Of a DNA stretch of 32,537 nt, positions 1 to 10,490 are shown piece after piece. A program made the translations under genes and the position numbers. Positions within the stretch are counted from its first letter, which is position 1; every line of letters starts with the position of its first letter. The DNA is from Pelomyxa schiedti (lineage: Eukaryota; Evosea; Pelobiontida; Pelomyxidae). The stretch spans positions 8,636 through 41,172 of the forward strand of contig JAHLWZ010000408.1 of assembly GCA_020536535.1 (NCBI GenBank), given 5' to 3'. The notes under the pieces were generated by a model. That model saw only the letters and a program-made list of their open reading frames with translations, made no database searches and was not told the origin of the DNA.

Positions 1-254
1 ACGTAGTTATGGGTTGTCTTGGTGGTGTTGCTGTTGGTTGTGGTCTTTTTGCAACAACAGGGGCGCAGAGCAGGGCCATGGCTTGTGACTTGGCCGTCGT
101 TGTGGTGGCCACACAAGGTGCGATGTGGGTACTTGGTTGTGGTTGTGGTGCCACTGATTGCGACGGCACCTTCTTCATCTGGCAAACAAAAAAAACACCA
201 GATCGCCGAGACTGGGCGATGCCTACGAAAATGCGCGTTCCGAGGAAAATTCAA

Positions 255-298
255 TTACACCCGTGTTCATCAAAATGAGAAAAACATGGATCTGGACG
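255..298 (+). repeat. Inverted repeat, left arm (44 bp)
   Basis: This segment is perfectly identical to the reverse complement of 646-689. The match begins TTACACCCGTGTTC and ends ATCTGGACG. The arms are separated by 347 bp. Flanks beyond the arms do not match, and I see no target-site duplication, so it is not a clear transposon end. Confidence 0.9.
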
Positions 299-645
299 GC
301 GGAGAGGGCAGATCTAGAGGTTGGGTGTTTGGTTGATTTGTTGGTTGATGTGCGTGAACACTTGCGGCGGTGGGATCCAAAGTCCTTTTGTAGTCACCTG
401 TAGGTATTAGTAAATGGTTAGCGGAGCGGGGGTTAGCGGAGCAAGACACAACCACAAAAATCAGGGTCGACTCCCACAACCCCTCGTTACGGGGGCAGTA
501 CTCATTCAAAAGAAAGCAGCCGTTGTTGCGTCTATTACCTCAAGGGTTACCGAAAGCGATAAGTACTCTACTACAACAACAAACGTTATGCATCGCTAAG
601 TATGCGGCGGCGTAGCGGTTCGTGGCTGATGCAACACTGCCGTGT

Positions 646-689
646 CGTCCAGATCCATGTTTTTCTCATTTTGATGAACACGGGTGTAA
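646..689 (-). repeat. Inverted repeat, right arm (44 bp)
   Basis: Reverse-complement partner of 255-298, with all 44 bases matching. It lies just upstream of the coding frame of the first gene. It could be a fragment of a dispersed element, or a hairpin-forming pair made by a local inversion-duplication. Confidence 0.9.
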
Positions 690-714
690 CCAAGACACAA
701 AGCAGACAAACGAA

Positions 715-1893
715 ATGGGGCAAAATTTGTGGAGTCAAACGGGTGGTGGTGGCCACAGAGACGCTTTCCCTCCGCCAAACGGGAGATCAGATCACCAATT
801 AAATGCGTCGACAGTCTCACAACGCAGTGTCGTCGAGGGGGGCGGAAAGGGGTTCGTGGCCACGTACACCAAATTCGCGCGACCGAGGTATCACCTCATC
901 TACGTTTGTTGCCCTGGCGTGTTGGCCCTCATCGCGGGCACACACCCACGGTGCGGGGCGAGGAGCCCAGTGGCGATTATGGGAACCCACGGCGAGGCAC
1001 TCGTCAGGATCCTCGTGGATTTCGTTGCCCTCGTTTTGACTGAACAGAGGCTTTGTTTTGACGTCTGGGGGTTGCTTCCCTGCCGTGAAAAATGGATGGC
1101 CAGGTTCTGTTTGACAGTGTCACCACTGTTTGGAATCACAAGTGATGTTATTGAGCTGGAGTATTCGAGTGATCCTACAAAGCCACTGAGCGAGGAGGAC
1201 TGGTGGCAGGCAGAAAACACACTGTGGGAAGTTGTCTGCTATCCAAAGGTGTGCTGTAGGTGTGACCCACTGAAGAACATGAGACTGATTTCGAAGGCAG
1301 GCGGGAGGGAGGATGTGCTGGTTCCGTTCGATGGCGTCATGGGCCATGTTGTGGTGTGGTTTGTTGGTTTGGATCGTGTGACCCCAAACGAGCTTCTCTT
1401 GATTGTCTCTCAGGAGGGGAAATTGGCCACAGTCATCCACATGGTGATTGACTTGGAGAGTTCATTCACCAGCAAGTCCTTGGTTGTTCTGGACAAGGCA
1501 GCTTTCAAATGGCCTTTCCGCATGGACCCCCGCAAAGCTCAATGTGAAGTTATTTCTGCCTTTGCCATGAGGAAGCCCACTGGACAACGGGCATTTCTGT
1601 CCCACATCAACTGGTATCAAACCAGCAAGAGTGAGGTCATCGAATTTGTGGAAGTGTGTACTTCCACAAAGTACACGAACTCGGCCTTGCTCGCAAGGCT
1701 CTGAAGTCTGGCGGACTTTAGTGGGATTGGAGAGACTGAGCCGAATCTGGACTATTACCAGAATGAGACAGCGAAGGTAATGATCAGCGCACAGCGCAGC
1801 TGGGCGCACAAATACAGCAACAACAACGTGGCAGGCGGTTTTGATTACGTGCACACTTGTCCGAGAATCCATTTGAACATCGCAGCCTTTTAA
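715..1893 (+). CDS. Unrecognised protein, possibly a lineage-specific family
   Basis: The function is not recognised. The frame is open from an ATG at 715 to TGA at 1702-1704. The same frame then continues for 62 more codons to TAA at 1891. The TGA disappears if a 36-nt GT-AG intron at 1671-1706 is removed; the phase is kept and the join gives ...CTSTN-LADFSGIG.... The N-terminal part has a Cys/Arg-rich stretch (LALIAGTHPRCGARSP). The middle has beta-rich segments such as ELLLIVSQEGKLATVI and SKSLVVLDKAAF, which suggest a propeller-like fold; that is inference. The start is uncertain, because the sequence near 905-935 looks like a small imperfect tandem duplication that may have shifted the true upstream frame. 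It could be a recent pseudogene. Confidence 0.5.
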
Positions 1894-2069
1894 CCCAATC
1901 GCACAACCGCTCTGCGAGATTTTACACACTCCCTTTTTATCCCCTTTACACAACAACGACGAGAACAAACAAGAGAACCCTTTATTCTCTTCACTCTCAC
2001 TCGTTTTCTTCCTCTGTGGGACTTATTCTCGAGCCCACAGAAGCTAACAGAAGGCAGCGGCACAACCAG

Positions 2070-2397
2070 GGTTCTTGCTTCATTCGAGTTGCAGTGCCAC
2101 ATTTCCAAGTTCAGTGAGTCCCTGTTCTTCCTATTTTCGTGGAACCCCCCTGCTGGCTGGTCATACACACTCTGGGACTGCTCTGGGTCAACTTCAGCAC
2201 CAATTCAATGTTTCCAGCTTGTTGAGTGCACAGACGACGACCTGGAGCTCGACTCCAAAACCACAGGAACGGGAGTTGCAGTGTATTGTGTGCCACCAAA
2301 TGGAATCAGAGTCGTTGAGTTGTTGTCTTGTGTGACCGTTCTCAACATTGAGTTGATTGGAGCTCCTGCACCCGCTTACCGAATCCAATTCGAATAA
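2070..2397 (+). CDS. Possible exon of an unknown protein
   Basis: An open frame follows an AG at 2068-2069 and runs to TAA at 2395-2397. It encodes about 108 residues, including WNPPAGWSYTLWDCSG and VAVYCVPPNGIRVVELL, without an ATG near its beginning. The composition is protein-like and unlike the flanks. It may be a 3' exon of the gene ending at 1893 or the remnant of a second gene. I do not recognise it. The 1894-2069 stretch between is pyrimidine-rich and holds nothing else I can support. Confidence 0.3.
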
Positions 2398-2500
2398 TTG
2401 TATGGTTGTTGTTGTGTTTTAGCACAAAAATCTGAAAAAATTAAAAAAACAAACTGAAAGAACGCACTTTGATCGAAATACAACAGCAGCTGTTGGTGAC

Positions 2501-5500
2501 ATGTCGTGGTGTCCTACTACGACCACACCAGTGTACAGGACAGTGAGCGAGGCCGGGGCTTCGATGAACAACGCGCACAACGTCAGGATCGTCGCTCTCC
2601 TGGAGCAGCCCCCCTGCACCGTCACGGCAGCCGCCACCGCCTGCAACACCACCAGCAGCACAAGCACAAGGGGGGGAGGGGGCGACGAGCGGGAGCGGGA
2701 CCGGGAGGGTGAAGGAGAGGGAGAGGGAGAGGGAGAGGGAGAGGGAGAGGGAGAGGGAGAGGGGCGTGAGCGTGAGGGACAGGATGTGGGGGGGCCCGCA
2801 TGCGGTCGTGGTTGGCCCGGATGAGCGCGTCTTGTGCTACACGCTAACGGAGGTTGATGCCAAGCCAGACCCAACTCGCATCGTGAAGGTGTGCTATTGT
2901 TATTAATTTATACAAATTGATTCTCATTTTCTCTTTTTATTGTATTAATATTTAATTATCAGATATTTTATTTTGTGAACAAATAGGTTCGGCTTAATAA
3001 ATAATACCACAGTCAATAATTAATCCACAGCCGCCGATGGGACTGCTGCAATACTCCGCACCAAGCGATATTCCTCTACCTCCTGATGCAAATGTATGTG
3101 CAGTGGGTCGTTTTTAATTCATTTTCGTATTTATAATTTTCTTTCCTATTTGGTCACCATTTTCCCCCACCACAGAGCCGGGATTTTTGGATCAACCTAT
3201 TGGACTCCAGGCCAAACCACATTCACCTCGCAGCTGATTCAGCATCATCTCTCCGAATTTCGGATGGTGTCATTGTTGTTGTGGACTGCCTTGAGTGCAT
3301 TCCTTTCCAAACTGAGTCACTCATTTGGAAGGCACTTGCCGAGCGTGTCAAGCCGGTTTTGGTGCTGAACAACGTTGACAGGCTCATTGAACTCAAGAAG
3401 GAGGAGGATCCAGAGGAAGTGTTCCGGACACTCTCCCGTTCAATTGATGGTCTCAACTGCATCATTTCAACCTTTGTTGACAGCCCTTCCACGATTGGTG
3501 GTGATGGTGAGTCATGGGCCCTTTCACCAGAGAAAGGAAATGCGGTGTTTGCAAGTTCGCGAGAAGGATGGGCATTCACAATTGGTCACTTTGCCCGGCT
3601 TTACGCATCCAGGTTTGGGTTGAATCCTGAACAAACGACGCACAGACTCTGGGGTGAGAACTATTATGATCCCGTTGCGCGGAAGTGGAAGACAGACCCA
3701 AACGGTGAAGGGGGAAAGCGATTTCCACGGTTCTTCTGCCAATTTATCATTGAGCCCATGTGCAGACTTCGTGCAACCTTGATTGAGGGTGATCTGACCA
3801 AGCGTGACTCAATGCTTTGCAAGATTGGTGTTGTTCTCAGGGATACCGAAAGGGTGGGTCTTCTATTTTAACACACCTTTGCACTGAACTACAACAGAGT
3901 TTGACCCACCAGGCACTTGTGAATTGTGTGATGGGAAAGTGGCTTCCATTCAGCAGCACAATCCTGGAAGTCATTGCCGTGCACCTACCGTCGCCTGTTG
4001 TTGCACAGCAGTACCGAATTGAGAGCCTTTACACTGGGCCAATGAACGACGCTGTTGCCGAGTCAATGAGAGCCTGTGATCCCAATGGACCACTCTTGGG
4101 TTTCGTGAGCAGCATGGTCCCTCTTTCACATGGAGGGAGGTTCCTTGCGTTGTGCCGTGTGTTCAGTGGCACCATCAACAGTGGAACGCAAGTGAGAATC
4201 ATGGGACCTCAGTTTGTTCCCGGAATGAAGGTGCTGTCTTCCTGAACAAGTATTCAACTAACTTCTTGTTTAACAGTATGACCTGTTCATAAAGACAGTG
4301 CAAAAGATAGTTCTGTTAACGGGGCGATACTTCGAAAGTATCCCATCATGCCCCTGTGGAAACGTGATTGGGCTCATTGGTATCGATTCCTTCCTCGTCA
4401 AGTCCGGCACAATCTCCGATTTTGAGGAGGCACACAAGATCAAAGACATGAAGTTCAGTGACACACCAGTTGTGAAAGTCACCGTTGAGCCAAAGATTCC
4501 AGCAGACCTTCCAAGATTCGTTGAGGGTCTCAAGAGGCTTTCAAGATCAGACCCACTGTGCCAGTGCAACATCGAGGAAAGTGGTGATCACACAATCTCG
4601 TGTGCAAGTGAGCTCCACCTTGAGATGTGCCTCCATGACTTGTCAGAGCTGTTTTGCTCGGCTCCCCTCAGAGTGGGTACACCAATTACATCGATTCGCG
4701 AGACCATTCTGGCTGACTCCAAAGTTCTGTTGACTAAATCACCCAACAAATTCAACAGGCTTTACATGAATGCCCAACCGCTTCGAGACGACCTCACTGA
4801 CGCCATTGATAACAGAACCACCATCAACTCCAAAATGGAACCCAGGATTCTTGCCCGCACACTCGTTGAACAGTTCAACTGGGAACAAGCTGATGCCCGA
4901 AAAGTGTGGTGCTTTGGGCCTGAACAAACTGGGCCCAATTTGCTTGTTGATGGGACAAAGGCTGTGCAGTATCTCAACGAGATCAAGGACTCGGTGACAA
5001 GTGCATTCCAATGGGCAATGAAGGAAGGCCCACTGTGTGATGAGCCAGTCCGGGGAGTCAGAATCAACCTCCACGATGTTACTATGACCTGTGATATCAA
5101 CCGCCGAGGTGGGGGACAAATCATTCCCACAGCCAGGAGGTGTTTCTATGGATGCATTCTCAGTGCAACCCCGGCTATTGCTGAACCAGTTTACCTCGTG
5201 GAACTCCAGGTATCTGGTTTCCCTATTTTCATGATTCCTCACGATTGTTTCAGTGCCGGACCGCAACACTCGGGGCAGTTTACTCGATTATCATGCGGCG
5301 GCGAGGACAAGTCATCTGGGAGGACCAGAGACCCGGATGGGAAACAATCACCACAGTCCGGGCACACATTCCTGTGATGGAATCGTTTGGGTTCCCCTCT
5401 GAACTCCGGAGTTGCAGCTGCAGAACGGAAACTACTGCACATGATGATGACGGAGAGGGAGGAGGAGGAATGGCCATTGTGGAAGGAAGCTCATGCGAGA

Positions 5501-5652
5501 TTGTGACGATGGTGTTTGATCACTGGGCGGTGATGACAGGCGACCCTCACGACACAATGACGCGGTGTGGGGCCGTGGTGTCACGTGTCAGGTCCCACAA
5601 GTGCCTCCCTCCTTCAATCCCCAACGTGGACACTTTCGTTGACAAACTTTAA
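2501..5652 (+). CDS. eEF2-like protein with degenerate GTPase motifs
   Basis: A seven-exon model fits in phase: 2501-2708, 2869-2888, 3031-3093, 3176-3853, 3898-4230, 4277-5209 and 5254-5652, giving 877 residues (eEF2 is about 845). Exons 3-7 match eEF2 throughout. Examples are the domain II stretch VHLPSPVVAQQYRIESLYTGP, the domain III stretch ELHLEMCLHDL, and the domain IV/V stretches WCFGPEQTGPNLLVDGTKAVQ and MVFDHWAVMTGDP. Key residues differ. The P-loop AHVDHGKST reads ALLEQPPCT. Switch I RGITIK reads PTRIVK. G3 DSPGHVDF reads DSRPNHIHL. G4 NKVD reads NNVD. At the domain IV tip the residue before RGGGQ, the diphthamide histidine of eEF2, is Arg (codon 5102-5104). I infer a paralogue that no longer cycles GTP. 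The long open frame and regular introns (44-46 nt for the last three) argue against a dead pseudogene. EFL1 and Snu114 are less likely because identity to eEF2 in domains III-V is high. It is not the cell's working eEF2. Confidence 0.85.
2714..2761 (+). repeat. GAGAGG hexanucleotide tandem repeat
   Basis: About eight units of a purine-only hexamer lie inside the predicted first intron (2709-2868) of the EF2-like gene. All three frames give Arg/Glu or Gly/Glu runs. Splicing from GT 2709 to AG 2868 removes the repeat and restores both the frame and the expected eEF2 spacing: 37 residues against 38 between the P-loop Thr and the switch I Lys. Confidence 0.85.
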
Positions 5653-5843
5653 AGTCACACTAGAAAAAGATGTACAATTAAATTGTCTACTGTATGTTGG
5701 GAAACCTTCGTTCTAAAGAAAACTGAAAACCCTTGTTGCCAACAACATTCGTCCGCAAAAAAGTTCGTTGCAGCACCAAACAAACAACGACACGTTCGGG
5801 TGCGGGTACGAAAAATTTGGGAAAGAAAAGTTTGTTGGAAAAT

Positions 5844-8024
5844 TCATGCGTCCTGTGTTTCCCACCCTGTGGGAGTCTCGACTGTCTGTGTGATGAACAC
5901 CCATAAGTCTGTTTCTCTGCTCAGCTGACTCTCACGGCACAGAGCCTGATGGAGATCTGCAGCCTGGTGCTCTGACATTCCCAGCCTGGAAACAGAGAGC
6001 TTAATGTGGCGTGGCGATGCAACTGCAACGCTCGTCAAGCTGTGATTTTCTGTGACAGTTGCAGCTGTAAGATCTGGGAACTGTCGGAGAAGCATCCTCC
6101 AGGTTCTGACGTCAACATAACCCCATTCAAAAACGGTTCTCTTTGTCCCCTCCTGGAGAGTGATGTGGAACTTTCTGATGAGCCACTCAGCACAACTTGC
6201 CTTGGACATTCTGATCAACTCAAACAACAGATCGTTTCTGTTGTGTGTGACCTGGTCTCTTGTCAGGTTGAAACTCTCAATCAACCACTTCACAACTTTG
6301 CTGGAAGTGCACTCCTCCGGCAAGGATTCTGCCACTTCTGAATGTGAGAACTGACCAAGTGCTGCCATCCTCTGTGCAGAAGCCAAGTCTGCCTTTGGGA
6401 GGCATTTCAGCACTTTTTTCCACATTTTTGCAGTTGTTTGGTCACGTGGAATGTGAAATGTCTCCAACAGATACAGTGCTCCTCTGATGTTGCCAATCCT
6501 AACACACTTCCGTACAGCCTCCACGACTTCATCCTGCCCAATGAGTTGATGTGGAACGTGGTGAAGGAACCATTTCAGAGCTTCTGGGCCCTCATAGTAT
6601 TGAGTTGCAGTTGCACATGAAAGAGTGAGAACTTTCGTTCTTTCACCACCAGGTGCTCCTCTTGCTTGGGTGAAGTGAAAAGTATCATCCAACCAGTCAG
6701 CAACTGCAAAATTTCCAACAGACAGTGCCTTTGTGATTGAATCTTCAGTTACCTTTGGTGGAAGGTTTTTGGCTCTCTCCACCATGACTTTCACCACTGC
6801 AACACTATCTTTGTAGTTTTGGAAAACTTGGTCAAAACATTCAGGAAGAGGCACATTGAAGGTGTCAATGAGCCACTCAATGAGATTTGCATCACAGATG
6901 TGCTTGTAGGCACAATACAAACAGAAGCTTTCAGGGAAGCATTGGGAGTTTGTTTCTTTGGGACTCAGCAAGCCACGATTAATGAGCCACCTCAAGGTCT
7001 CTTGATGGAAGACAAAGGTAAACTCTGCACGTAGTTTCAGTGCTGGGAACTCTTCAGCAAGCAACTCGCACCCTTTAATTTGTTCCTCTGCTGTTCCATT
7101 ACCTTCCACCAAGCCAGAGAGCACAAGGTCAGCATCCCCTTGTGCCATAGTGATCATTTCATCATCATACCACTTCATCACCTCGAGGTTCCCACTCTGT
7201 CCTATCCACTTGTCTAACCCTCCCATCGCAGCTAATACCTTATTCATTTCGAAGTGGCATGCCAGCCACTTAGCCACAGCAAGGTGTCCACGCCCAAGTG
7301 CCACACAAAACGGGAAGGCCAGCTCCCACTCCTTCACACCAAACCTCGCAACGATCCACTTGGCAACATCCAGGTGGCCCTCCCTGCACACCCTCATCAA
7401 CAGCGTTGTTCTGTCTTCGCCCTTGCACGCACACCTGTAATCCCTGACCACCATGTTCCATCCGTCCCTATCATCACCCTCGCACCACCTCACCCCACAA
7501 TCCCCCCACCACCTTCTACTGGCATTTGCCGTTGTATCTTCCGCAGGATGGCCATCACCAATAACACCACAACCACTACCCACAAACAACTTAGCCGTGG
7601 CCAGGTGGCCACCCACGCACAGCCCCCACAGCACAGCCAGCCCCTCCTTCTCCTCCCTGCCGCTCCCGCGCCCGCTCCCCCGCCGGCGGTGCCCAACGAT
7701 CCACGCGGCGCACCTGCCCCGCTCCCCGGGGTCCCCCGCGGCGTCCGCGGCGCACTCGAGGGCAAAGTAGGACGAGGAGCCGCGGTGCCTCCGCCACAGC
7801 GGGCCGCCGGCCCCGAGGACCGCCGCGCAGGCCCGCGGGACCAGAGGGAACATGGCCTCGGCCACCCGCATCACCGCCACGCAGTCACGGCGGGCTGCCC
7901 CGGGGGCCGGCTCGGCACTGCGATCGGAGGAGGGCCTCTCCACCCACGTTGGCACCACCACGTGGTCCCACACAACCCGCGACAGCAGTAGCAACCGGTC
8001 CAATTGCTGCTGCGCCCTGGTCAT
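5844..8024 (-). CDS. Ankyrin-like WL-repeat protein, copy A
   Basis: A single exon of 726 residues runs from ATG at 8024 to a stop at 5844. The start was chosen because the paralogue downstream begins at the matching MT(R/S)-QQ-LDRL. An alpha-helical N-terminal region (LLLLSRVVWDHVVVPTWVER) and an Ala-rich helix precede degenerate ankyrin-type repeats: EGHLDVAKWIVARFGV, RGHLAVAKWLACHF, GNLEVMKWYDD. Longer units of the form W-L-(I/D)-x-F follow, such as LIEWLIDTFNVPLPE, FAVADWLDDTFHFTQ and VVKWLIESFNLTRDQ. These scaffolds normally bind proteins; the partner is unknown. The stop lies 191 bp from the convergent EF2-like gene. Only 59 bp separate its start from the stop of copy B, so the promoter must be tiny or lie inside copy B. 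Confidence 0.85.
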   Translation of the reverse strand: MTRAQQQLDRLLLLSRVVWDHVVVPTWVERPSSDRSAEPAPGAARRDCVAVMRVAEAMFPLVPRACAAVLGAGGPLWRRHRGSSSYFALECAADAAGDPGERGRCAAWIVGHRRRGSGRGSGREEKEGLAVLWGLCVGGHLATAKLFVGSGCGVIGDGHPAEDTTANASRRWWGDCGVRWCEGDDRDGWNMVVRDYRCACKGEDRTTLLMRVCREGHLDVAKWIVARFGVKEWELAFPFCVALGRGHLAVAKWLACHFEMNKVLAAMGGLDKWIGQSGNLEVMKWYDDEMITMAQGDADLVLSGLVEGNGTAEEQIKGCELLAEEFPALKLRAEFTFVFHQETLRWLINRGLLSPKETNSQCFPESFCLYCAYKHICDANLIEWLIDTFNVPLPECFDQVFQNYKDSVAVVKVMVERAKNLPPKVTEDSITKALSVGNFAVADWLDDTFHFTQARGAPGGERTKVLTLSCATATQYYEGPEALKWFLHHVPHQLIGQDEVVEAVRKCVRIGNIRGALYLLETFHIPRDQTTAKMWKKVLKCLPKADLASAQRMAALGQFSHSEVAESLPEECTSSKVVKWLIESFNLTRDQVTHNRNDLLFELIRMSKASCAEWLIRKFHITLQEGTKRTVFEWGYVDVRTWRMLLRQFPDLTAATVTENHSLTSVAVASPRHIKLSVSRLGMSEHQAADLHQALCRESQLSRETDLWVFITQTVETPTGWETQDA

Positions 8025-8083
8025 TTTGATGTTGCGGCTTTCCAGGAAAGAAAACAAAAATTGTTCTGGGGTGTGTGGGGAAC

Positions 8084-10384
8084 TCACGATTTTTTCTTCC
8101 TCGATTGTGCGCACCCTGTAGGAACCTCATCTCTCTGTGTGATGGCAACCCACAAGTCTGTTTCTCTACTCAGATCGGTCTCGCTGGCGCTCTCGTGGCA
8201 CAGAGCCTGATGGAGATCCACAGCCACGTCCAGTGCGAGTCCCAGCCTGGAAACAGAGAGCTCGATGTTGCGGGGTGACGCCACCGCAACGGTCATTAAG
8301 TTGTCATTGCCTGTCACAATGGCAGCTGTCAGGCCTGGGAACTGTCGCAGAAGCATCCTCCAGGTTCGCACGTCGACATTACTCCATTCAAAAATGGTGA
8401 ATCCCTCGTAATCTGAAAGCAGGCGCCTCTTTGCCATGAATAATACCTTTGGGTGTTATCTTTGTTTGTAAAGAAAAAGGGAGGGAACAAGGAAAACCTC
8501 CTGAAGTGTGATGTGGAACTTTCTGATGAGCCACTCAGCGCAGTTTGCCTTGGAGTTGCTGATCAATTCAAACAACAGCTCGTTTCTGTTGTGTGTGACT
8601 TGGTCTCTTGTCAGGTTGAAACTCTCAATCAACCACTTCACAGCTTTGCTGGAAGTGCACATTGGCAATTTCTTCGGCAAGAATTCTGCAGCTTCTGAAT
8701 GTGAGAACTGGCCAAGTGCTGCAATCTTCTGTGCTGAGGCCAGGTCTGCGTTTGGGAGGCATTTTAACACTTTTTTCCACATTCTTGCAGTGGCTTTTTC
8801 ACGTGGAATGTGAAATGTCTCCAACAGATACAGTGCTCCTCTGATGTTGTTTCTGGGAACCCTAACACACTCCTGTACAGCCTCGACTACTTCATTCTGC
8901 CCAATGAGTTGATGTGGAACGCGGTGAAGGAACCATTTCAGAGCTTCTGCGCTCTCAGAGTATTGAGCTACGCATGAAAGAGTGAGGGATTTCGTTCCTC
9001 CACCACCAGGTGCTCCTCTTGCTTGGGTGAAGTGATAAGTATCATCCAACCAGTCTGCAACTGCAAAATTTCCAACAGACAGTGCCTTCGTGATTGAATC
9101 TTCAGTTACCTTTGCTGGCAAACTCTTGGCTCTCTGAATCATGACTTTCACCACTGCAACGCTATCTTTGGAGTTTTGGAAAACTTTGTCAAAACATTCA
9201 GGAAGAGGCACATTGAAGGTGTCAATGAGCCACTCAATTAGATTTGCATCACAGATGTGGTTGTATGCACAATACAAGCAGAACCTTTCAGGGGAACACT
9301 GGGGGCTGGTTTCTTTGGGACTCAGCAAGCCATGATTAATGAGCCACCTCAAGGTCTCTTGGCGGCAGACTTGGGTATACTTTGTATCCAGTGTCAGTCC
9401 TGAGAACTGTTCAGCAAGCAACTTGCATCCTTCAATTTGCTCCTCTGCAGTTCCATTACCTTCCACCAAGCCAGAGAGCACATGTACAGCATCCTCTTCT
9501 GTCATAATGATCTCATCATCATACCACTTGATCACCGCAAGGTTACCACTATACCCTATCGACTCTTTGAACCCTCCCAGAACATCTATAGCAATCTCCA
9601 CATCGAAGTGGCATGCCAACCACTGAGCCACAGCAAGGTGGCCATGCCAAAGTGCCACACAAAACGGGAAGAACAGCTCCCACTCCTTCACACCAAACCT
9701 CGCCACGATCCACTTGGCAACACCCAGGTGGCCCTCCCTGCACACCCTCATCAACAGCGTGGTGCTGAATTCGCCCCTACACATACACCTGTAATCCCTC
9801 ACCACCAGGTTCCACCCATCCCTATCATCACCCATTCCACCACCACCCTCACACCACCTCACCCCACAATCCTCCCACCACCACCGCCTTCCAGCAGTTG
9901 CAGGATTGTCACCAACGACACCATCCACAAACAACTTGGCCGTGGCCAGGTGGCCGCCCACGCACAGCCCCCACAGCACAGCCAGCCCCTCCTTCTCCCC
10001 CTGGTCCCTGCGGCTCCCCCTCCCTCTCCCCCTGGTCCTCCCCCTGTGCCCCGTGATGATCCACGCGGCGCACCTGCCCCGCTCCCCGGGGTCTCCCGCG
10101 GCGTCCGCGGCGCACTCGAGGGCAAAGTAGGACGAGGAGCCGCGGTGCCTCAGCCACAGCGGGCCGCCGGCGCCGAGGACCGCCGCGCAGGCCCGCGGGA
10201 CCAGAGGGAACATGGCCTCGGCCACCCGCATCACCGCCACGCAGTCACGGCGGGCCGCCCCGGGGGCCGGCTCGGCACTGCGGTCGGAGGAGGGCCTCTC
10301 CACCCACGTTGGCACCACCACGTGGTCCCACACAACCCGCGACAGCAACATGAGCCGGTCCAGTCGCTGTTGTTCGCTAGTCAT
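8084..10384 (-). CDS. Ankyrin-like WL-repeat protein, copy B
   Basis: A tandem paralogue of copy A in the same orientation, 749 residues in two exons (10384-8498 and 8446-8084), with a 51-nt intron at 8497-8447. The first roughly 120 residues are almost identical to copy A, and divergence increases afterwards. The repeat motifs match: EGHLGVAKWIVARFGV, HGHLAVAQWLACHF, LIEWLIDTFNVPLPE. Copy A reads straight through the intron position (LQE-GTKRT-VFEW), whereas copy B is interrupted after LQE and resumes with about 12 extra residues before FEW. Two in-phase acceptors exist, so the exact exon 2 start is uncertain. The function is unknown; a binding scaffold is likely. Confidence 0.82.
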
Positions 10385-10490
10385 CAATTGGATCGTTCTG
10401 CGTCTAGTAAACGTTGGAGACACACCGGGGAATTAAAAAATTAAAAAAGTATTTTTTTTTTTACATTTTTTATTGTGTTAGTGGAGGAGG

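Larger units (their letters stand above)
1..714. other. Gene-poor start of window
   Basis: I see no convincing gene here. The first 170 bases are rich in GTT/GTG and could be the tail of an exon or low-complexity intron sequence. The short open frames have no recognisable motif. The main structure is a pair of inverted 44-bp copies, listed separately. The stretch may include the promoter and leader of the gene that follows. Confidence 0.4.

Noticed and set aside
1702-1704. Selenocysteine codon at the in-frame TGA
   Set aside because: No SECIS-like element or selenoprotein family is recognisable, and a 36-nt intron explains the stop more simply.
2709-2906. ORF with Arg-Glu repeats presented as a separate start for the EF2-like gene
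   Set aside because: Splicing 2709-2868 restores eEF2 spacing and frame and places the repeat in an intron.
2501-5652. Identification as Snu114 or EFL1, which naturally lack diphthamide
   Set aside because: Domains III-V read like eEF2 proper, and both alternatives keep a working GTPase domain, which this protein does not.
7254-7991. Plus-strand Pro/His-rich ORF opposite WL-repeat copy A (and 9437-10444 opposite copy B)
   Set aside because: Both are antisense to clear repeat-containing coding sequence, and their composition is just the complement of GC-rich codons.
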